Translations under genes and position numbers: made by a program
NCBI RefSeq assembly: GCF_037975245.1
Contig: NC_092579.1
Coordinates: 17,493,678 to 17,557,677 of the forward strand
Direction: 5' to 3'
DNA from: Apostichopus japonicus
Taxonomy: Eukaryota > Echinodermata > Holothuroidea > Aspidochirotida > Stichopodidae
DNA: 64,000 nt
Notes under the pieces: generated by a model
The model's database searches: none
Told to the model about the DNA's origin: nothing
What the model saw: only the letters and a program-made list of their open reading frames with translations
Shown: positions 58,372-64,000 of the stretch, piece after piece
Layout: each line of letters begins with the position of its first letter
How positions within the stretch are numbered: position 1 is the first letter of the stretch

Positions 58372-59965
58372 TTACTTTTCACTCCCGCTCCACCATCCAC
58401 GCAGGAACCCACCCAGACCCCCCTGCGCGGCCGATCTATTCTGTTCCAGTTTCTCATCCAAGGAGGGTAACGCTGTACGGTTCAGAGCTATGTCAAAGAA
58501 GAGCGGTTTGCACGGTGACGGCTTAAAGTCTGGTGGAAATGCCGTGAAGTTGGGCTTGGCGGCCAGGTCCGACTGGTTGGCACTGACCGGTCCAGCCTTT
58601 CTGCCAGCGGTTGATTGTCCTTCAGACCGAGTGGCGCCATTCCTTTGCTGATGGAAGGATCATTGGAATCTGAAAATTTGTGCAAAGAGGTTCTTGGTAA
58701 GCCTTGGCCTTTTGTTCTTAAAAAGTATTCTTGGGTGGAGGGTATTTTCTATGGGTGAGGGTAGTCGGAGGGTGGGGGAAGTCAATTCAGTTAATTGTGA
58801 GAAATGTTATTCAATTAGGAACCACCTAAGGCCTATTCTCATCTTTGTAGTAAGTTCGTCAGCTTGAGCTACAGTACCTGACTGTTCAAAAGTAGGGGGG
58901 TATATTGGAGTGGAATTTGATATTCGAATCCCTGAATAGAGAAAGTTTAAAAACTTTGCAGTCATTTTTGTTGTTTCTGTCACAAACAGAAATTGATACC
59001 CACTTTCTATTATTTGTTGATGACAGAGACTGGTTCAATCGCAATCTACAAGGCCAGATAAACTCTTTATATTTTGGCTTTCAATTTCTTTATTCTGACA
59101 AATTTCGATGGTACAAAAAACGGCATTTTTAATCGGGCTTTTGATACTTCCTTGTGATCCCAGGACATCGTACATTCAGCAACAAGCTAAAATAACTGTT
59201 GTCTGTCTTGTCCACCACAATAATCTTATTGTAATATTTTCAGACCCTAAGGGCTAAAAGGTCTCCCCAACACCCCCCCCCCCCTCAAAAAAAAAAGGGT
59301 GAAAAGCGTGGTGCTGCTTCCAACCGAATGAATCTTTTCACTCATTGTTTAACCAAAGAGAAAAATTTGGGAAAGAAAACAACAGATTATTAATATAAAG
59401 GCCACATTTCTCTGAATCATTGTCTTTGCTCTGAGAGATTACATTTGTTCAAGTAGCAGGGTTCAATTCCCAGGTTCCACATAGACATGGCAGTTTAATC
59501 TGCATTTTCCTGACGATCAGACCCAAAAGAGAAAAGCGATATGTCACTCCACTGTTATCCCAAAGACGAAACCTTTCAGTAACCCAAGGGTGCTAAAGGG
59601 ATTTCTTCATTTCAATTTAACCAGGGGTCCTACACTAAATTAACAGGGTAGTGGCATGATGGTCTCTGCCTGATTCCACCTCCCCCTCCCCCTCCCCCTC
59701 CCCTTACCCCCACCCAATTTCTTTTATTAATTTGTAGATATTCATCCTTTCATATATGGTCGGTCCATCTTGAATTTGTCTATAAAAACAAGAATCCATA
59801 ATCTTCTTCCAAAGCAGCAAAAATTTCTTTCAAAACACAGTAAAATTGATTATTATCATTATATTATTATTATTATAACTACATACCTAGAATGGAGGCA
59901 GCCCAAGCAGAGTACTTCAAGCCGTTGATATCCTGCGCAAGATTGCCCAATTCCTCTACCTCGAC
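58372..59965 (-). CDS. SRP68: Signal recognition particle subunit SRP68, last two exons (5' partial, frameshift)
   Basis: Exon at 59887-59965 (VEVEELGNLAQDINGLKY..., 26 codons plus one base) joins the last exon at 58372-58669 (acceptor TTTTCAG). The last exon reads SNDPSISKGMAPLGLKDNQ then PLAERLDR in one frame; after about 58590 the similarity continues in another frame (NFTAFPPDFKPSPCKPLFFD, LNRTALPSLDEKLEQ) to TAA at 58372-58374. PCKPLFFDxALN and DEKLEQ are hallmark C-terminal SRP68 sequences. SRP68 with SRP72 binds the SRP RNA S domain and its C-terminal part contacts SRP72; the complex targets nascent secretory proteins to the ER. The frame change equals one missing base: a sequencing error, a disabling allele or a pseudogene are all possible. 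The rest of the gene should lie beyond 64000 or in introns to the right. Confidence 0.8.
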
Positions 59966-60639
59966 CTATCGATTAAATGAAACCAAAATCTAATTATGAT
60001 GTCTTCTACATTAATTTGTTACATCTTTCATTTAATTCAAGTAAAACTTTGTTTTTAGTTTTGTTGATATTAAATCAAAAGGAGTTAAACCCCTGGTCGA
60101 CCTGGCAAGAGGTCCTACGGGGGATAATAAGTTTGTTCTGATAGAATAGACACTCTTTTTTTCTTGGAAAAGTTGTCTATGTTCAGCCAGGGAATTGCTG
60201 GTAAATGAAGTCTTATATTTTTACACTGGACAGGATAGCCATAATCATACCCGGGATTTCTAAAGAAGAGGAATTTATAAGTACTGAGGAATGTGGAGAC
60301 AGAGTGGTTTCTATTGTTTGGGTAGGAAGTGGTTGAGGTTTCTATTGTTTGGTAAAGGAGTGGTTGCTACTTTGTTTTAATCAATCGGTCATTGTTGGAA
60401 TTGTTTTTGTTCTTTATATATATGTACACTTGGAGTCGGGCCTTGACCCATTTAGGAAAGGATTTTTTTAATGGAATGAGACTTTTAGTAGTAACAATTG
60501 TTAATACAGAAAGGGTTTGGTTTTGGGGTAATGAGTTGTTGCGACTTTGCATTTCAGGGGGAGGTCTTCAATCAAAGGGTCGTTCTCCAGGTTATTTTTG
60601 TATAACTTGGTGTTTAATTCTTCAAGTAGGGTGAAAATA
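59966..60639. other. Presumed SRP68 intron
   Basis: No further exon is recognised. The interval has AT-rich simple DNA and leads into the LINE copy on the same strand. Confidence 0.35.
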
Positions 60640-63000
60640 GATTTTGTGTTTCCTGCACGGAGAACATGCTAATTAGCAATATAGGTAGGGATTTTGAGTG
60701 CAAGTTGATAAGCTGTGGTGTGGATTCGGTTCAAAATTTGTTTATTGGGATAGAGATGGTAAGCAGGGAAATTGTATTCCGTAACTGAGAATCGGTTTTA
60801 CTTTGGATTTATAGATTTGGATAATGGTTTTCAGAAGGAAGTTATATTTGTGTGAGAGGATTTGAATGGATTTAAGTTGGGACCAGCAGCGTCCTGCAGT
60901 TCTGTTACAATGTAGATTAAACGATAATTTGCTATCGAGTGGTACCGAGGAAGGTTGCAAAAGGAGTAGCAGTGATTGAGGTGTTGAAAAGATTAATTTT
61001 GGAAATTTGGTTATGGCATTTTGAGTTTTTAAAGGAGAAATTGACTAGGATAGATTTTGAGGGATTTATCTTTATTCTCCACCATCGAGCACCATTTTTC
61101 TTTGCTTTTTTAATATTTTGTTCCATCATATGGATATTTTTTCTAGTGCTCCAAATGGCTATACCGTCAGCATACTGACTATAGTTGCAATTAGATAGAG
61201 GGGGGATGTTCAGATTATTAACAAATAGGGTGTAGAGCAGGGGGATGAGAACAGCGCCCTGTAGAGTACCTGCACGAAGTGGAATAGGGTTTGAGTATTG
61301 GTTTTTGTAGCATATTTTTGTATTGCACTCACTAAGGAAAGAGGAAAGAAGTCTGGTGTAATTGGAGGGGAGATTAAAGTTAAGTAGTTTAATTCTTATG
61401 CCGTTGTGCCATGTTCTATCAAACGCCTTTTCGACATCAAGACAGGGGGCAGTGGTATAACGTTTTTTTATAAAGCTGATGCAAATTTCTTTGGATAAGC
61501 GGAAAGTTTGGTTTATTGTAGATTTGTGTGCGCGGAATTAGCCCAATTGATACAAGGCAAAGTGATTATTTTGTTATGGCTCAAAAAGGAGTGGAAAATG
61601 GTCACTGATTAGGTCATCTTCAAGGATTTGAAGCGAATGAGTTGCAAGGTGGTTTGAGGCGTAGTCAAGTAGTTCAGTATTATTGTTTATTGGGTTTATC
61701 CTAGTTTTGGTAGTTTGGTTAATTATTGTTAAGTTGTGTTTATCACATATTTCTAAGAGGGATATGACTTTTTCAGATATTTTGGTGCTACCAAAAGTGA
61801 TGTGGTGGGCATTTAGATCTCCTAGTAATATTGTATTTTAGAACTAATTTTTATTATATCGATGGATATGGGCTCATTTGGGGGACTATAATAGCTAATA
61901 ATGTGGAGAGGTTTATTGTCTCTTTCGAGTACAATTTCAATTGTTTGTTTGGGTTGGGTTCGGGAGAAGAGTGGCTTTGAGGTTGTTTTTTTCAGCAATA
62001 AGTACTCCTCCCCTAGAGCGAGAGATATCGTGTCTGAAAGTTTGGTAACCAGGGATGCTCAGGTGGGAATTTGTATTTAGTTTAGTTTCATTTATCGAAA
62101 TGATATCCGGGGGGGGGCGTTGGTGAATATACTAAGTAGGAGGCTTAATTTTGGAAGGACACTGTTAATGTTTAGGTGGAGGAACTTGACCCAAGGAGGG
62201 AGTGTGCTTGTCATTTTGGTGATTGAGGGCTATATATTGAGGGTTGGTGGAGACGTTCCATAATTACAGTTTTGGGGATATTTAAGTTTAGGTGTTTTAG
62301 TGCTAACACGGTCGCGTAACTGGCAAGGTCGTCAGATTCAATATTAATGTTGGCTTTTTGGAAGGTGTATTGTACTAATTCAATTAAAAAGTTGCGATAT
62401 TAAATTTTATTCAGTGGTGATTTTATTTGTTATTTCATTTTAGGGGCAGATTTGGTTACATTCGCGTAGGTTCTCTGTTCTTGTTCTTCAGTTTTAGCTT
62501 CTTTAAATTTTGGGCATCCTTTGTAAAGGGCTGCATGAGTCCCTGAGCAATTGGCACATGTTGTGTTTTCTGTTTTGTTCGGGACAGTCTTTAACTCTGT
62601 GGTTTTCGCCACATCTGAGACATCTGGTTTGATTTTTGCAAGTATTGTGGGTGTGTCCAAAAAGTTGACATTTGAAGCACTGAGTGATTTGGGGCGGGGG
62701 GGGGGGGGGTTCATGGTATTCTTCTGTTTTGTGTTTTGAGTATCCTAAATAGAGACCTTGTTTGATTAGGGATTGTTGAGGTTCTTGTTCTTCAAACGTT
62801 ATTTTTACTTTCCAAGTTGGATTGTTTGTGGCCTGACTAATGAGTCTTTTAGTTTGTAATTGGGGTGTAATCTTGGTCTTTGAGTTCTTGTGCAATATCT
62901 TTGATTTGTATTTTGGGGTTTATGCCACAGGTTACTACAGAGAAGTTTCTTTGTCTTACATTTTTGGGGATTCTTGGTTTGGTATTGCCTACTTTAGTCT
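60640..63000 (-). mobile_element. LINE (non-LTR retrotransposon), copy 2, decayed
   Basis: Minus-strand order is ORF1, endonuclease, reverse transcriptase. ORF1 at 62895-62430 has three zinc knuckles (CFKCQLFGHTHNTC, CLRCGENHRVKDC, CANCSGTHAALYKGC), the third in a shifted frame. An APE-type endonuclease start follows near 62110 (PDIISINETKLNTNS, GYQTFRHDISRSRGGVLIA). After an internal deletion near 61560 the RT is seen at 61510-60740: LDVEKAFDRTWHNGI, LRAGTLQGAVLIPLLY, QYADGIAIW and YKSKVKPILSYGIQ. The usual YADD is YADG, so the catalytic Asp is lost. Architecture fits the Jockey/I/CR1 group of LINEs. It lies in the presumed SRP68 intron in the same orientation. Confidence 0.85.
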
Positions 63001-64000
63001 TTTGAGTCCATGGTTTCAGGAGGATATTTGCAGATTTAGGGTCATGGGGGGGTGATTAGGATGTTGTTACTATGAAGACGGTTTATATTTGAGATCATGG
63101 CATTTGGTTTTTCTTCATTGATTAGTTTAGCAAGTGTTATTGGGTTTTTTTATATTTCGGGTAAGATTCCTGATACAATGATTGTTGGAGCGGACTTTTT
63201 GGTGGTTGGTTTGGAGTTAGGAGATGGGTTTATTTCAACGGAGTTTGGACGTTGTCTTTTTCTGCTATTTTGTACAGGGATCCAGTCATTAATGTCTGTC
63301 AGAATCAGAGAGGTTTATGATTTCGACTAGGGGGGCGGTTATAGGTGGGTTAGGGGTTGCCATATTGGCAAAACAGCCCCTCCCTATGGGTTTTAAATGG
63401 CTTCTATACAATATGATCATAGACTTCCCTTACCAGAAAAAAATATGAGTCACCAGCCTAAGATGGCGGACAGAAAGAATAGGAACTCCTTTTGAAGAGA
63501 CACTATGATTTGAAATTGCCTTCGGTAGCGTTGTGTTGGTATCCAAGGACGTGTACGTTTTGTAAATTGCAGGTAAGTAATAGAGTGAAAGATGATGGGG
63601 TGGCGCTATGTCAGAAAGCTAACTGTTGACCAACATAATCCACAGATCCCTAATGAAAGGAGAGGAATGCAAAAAAAATTAGCCAGTTTTCTTCAAAGTA
63701 AGTCTCGTACATTTAGCACAAAACATTAAACACTAATTAGCAACTAATTCCAACAGAGTTTTAGGCCATGATTGAAATTTTACTGGTGCAAACCTAAGTA
63801 AATATATAACATTTTTAGGAATCTTTCTTTCTTACGACTAACCTTGACTGTATATTACAGCTTTCTAGCTTAGCTGGTGTTTTTCCATCAAATCAGCTCA
63901 TCTTTGAGTTTTCTGATCTTGACAACAATCAACTGTTGAGAGGACAAGACAGATGTTCATGATACTGGCTCACACTTTTTCTCCAATTTCTGTTAAATCA
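63001..64000. other. Terminal stretch; possible first exon on plus strand
   Basis: At 63463 there is AAGATGGCGGACAG, a YY1-like start-site motif, and at 63563-63578 TTGCAG/GTAAGTAA is a perfect donor. Together they could be a non-coding or short first exon of a plus-strand gene lying beyond the window. The ATG opens only ten codons. Nothing else is recognised to the end. Confidence 0.25.

Noticed and set aside
1-64000. CRISPR arrays, bacterial operons, ribosome binding sites or replication origins
   Set aside because: The window is clearly animal nuclear DNA with spliced genes; the short tandem repeats lack unique spacers of constant size.

Overview
This is an AT-rich metazoan genomic window with GT-AG introns, dense transposable-element debris, several tandem arrays and five recognisable protein-coding loci. 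Gene content (TXNDC11, two TMEM180/MFSD13A paralogs, SRP68), tRNA-derived SINEs and repeated TAGGCC motifs suggest a marine invertebrate deuterostome, perhaps an echinoderm. The phylum is an inference from style of sequence, not a proof. Most long open frames here are repeats or chance; the real genes are split into short exons that I assembled by joining splice sites in phase with protein similarity.

Layout. 1-3415 (+): four 3' exons of a small secreted-looking cysteine-rich (VWC-like) protein whose 5' end lies outside the window. 5597-5864 (-): a possible last exon of an unidentified gene. 5865-10300: intergenic, SINE and MITE remnants. 10572-20265 (-): a complete ten-exon TXNDC11 gene (ER thioredoxin-like protein), with a ~180-bp tandem array in the intron before its CGAC-containing exon. 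20360-26084: intergenic, repeats. 26237-33058 (+) and 40230-47322 (+): two tandem TMEM180 paralogs with identical four-exon structure. Parts of exon 1 and all of exon 4 are almost identical while exons 2 and 3 have diverged, which points to gene conversion. Introns of both carry SINEs, a decayed reverse transcriptase, a 53-bp minisatellite, and repeats holding perfect DR1 nuclear-receptor motifs. 47323-57790: repeat-rich intergenic DNA with a LINE fragment carrying a nested hAT MITE, a long-TIR MITE, and a very regular 163-bp array of tRNA-like units that each have A box, B box and a T-run. 58372-59965 (-): the last two exons of SRP68, with an apparent one-base frameshift. 60640-63000 (-): a second decayed copy of the same LINE (CCHC ORF1, APE endonuclease, RT with a mutated YADD box).

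The genes do not form one pathway. TXNDC11 acts in ER protein quality control, SRP68 in co-translational targeting to the ER, and TMEM180 is an MFS-type membrane protein. The strongest candidates for something new are the tRNA-like Pol III-type array, the tandem array that copies a splice acceptor many times, the mosaic conversion between the TMEM180 paralogs, and the coding-end-derived repeats in the TMEM180 3' regions.
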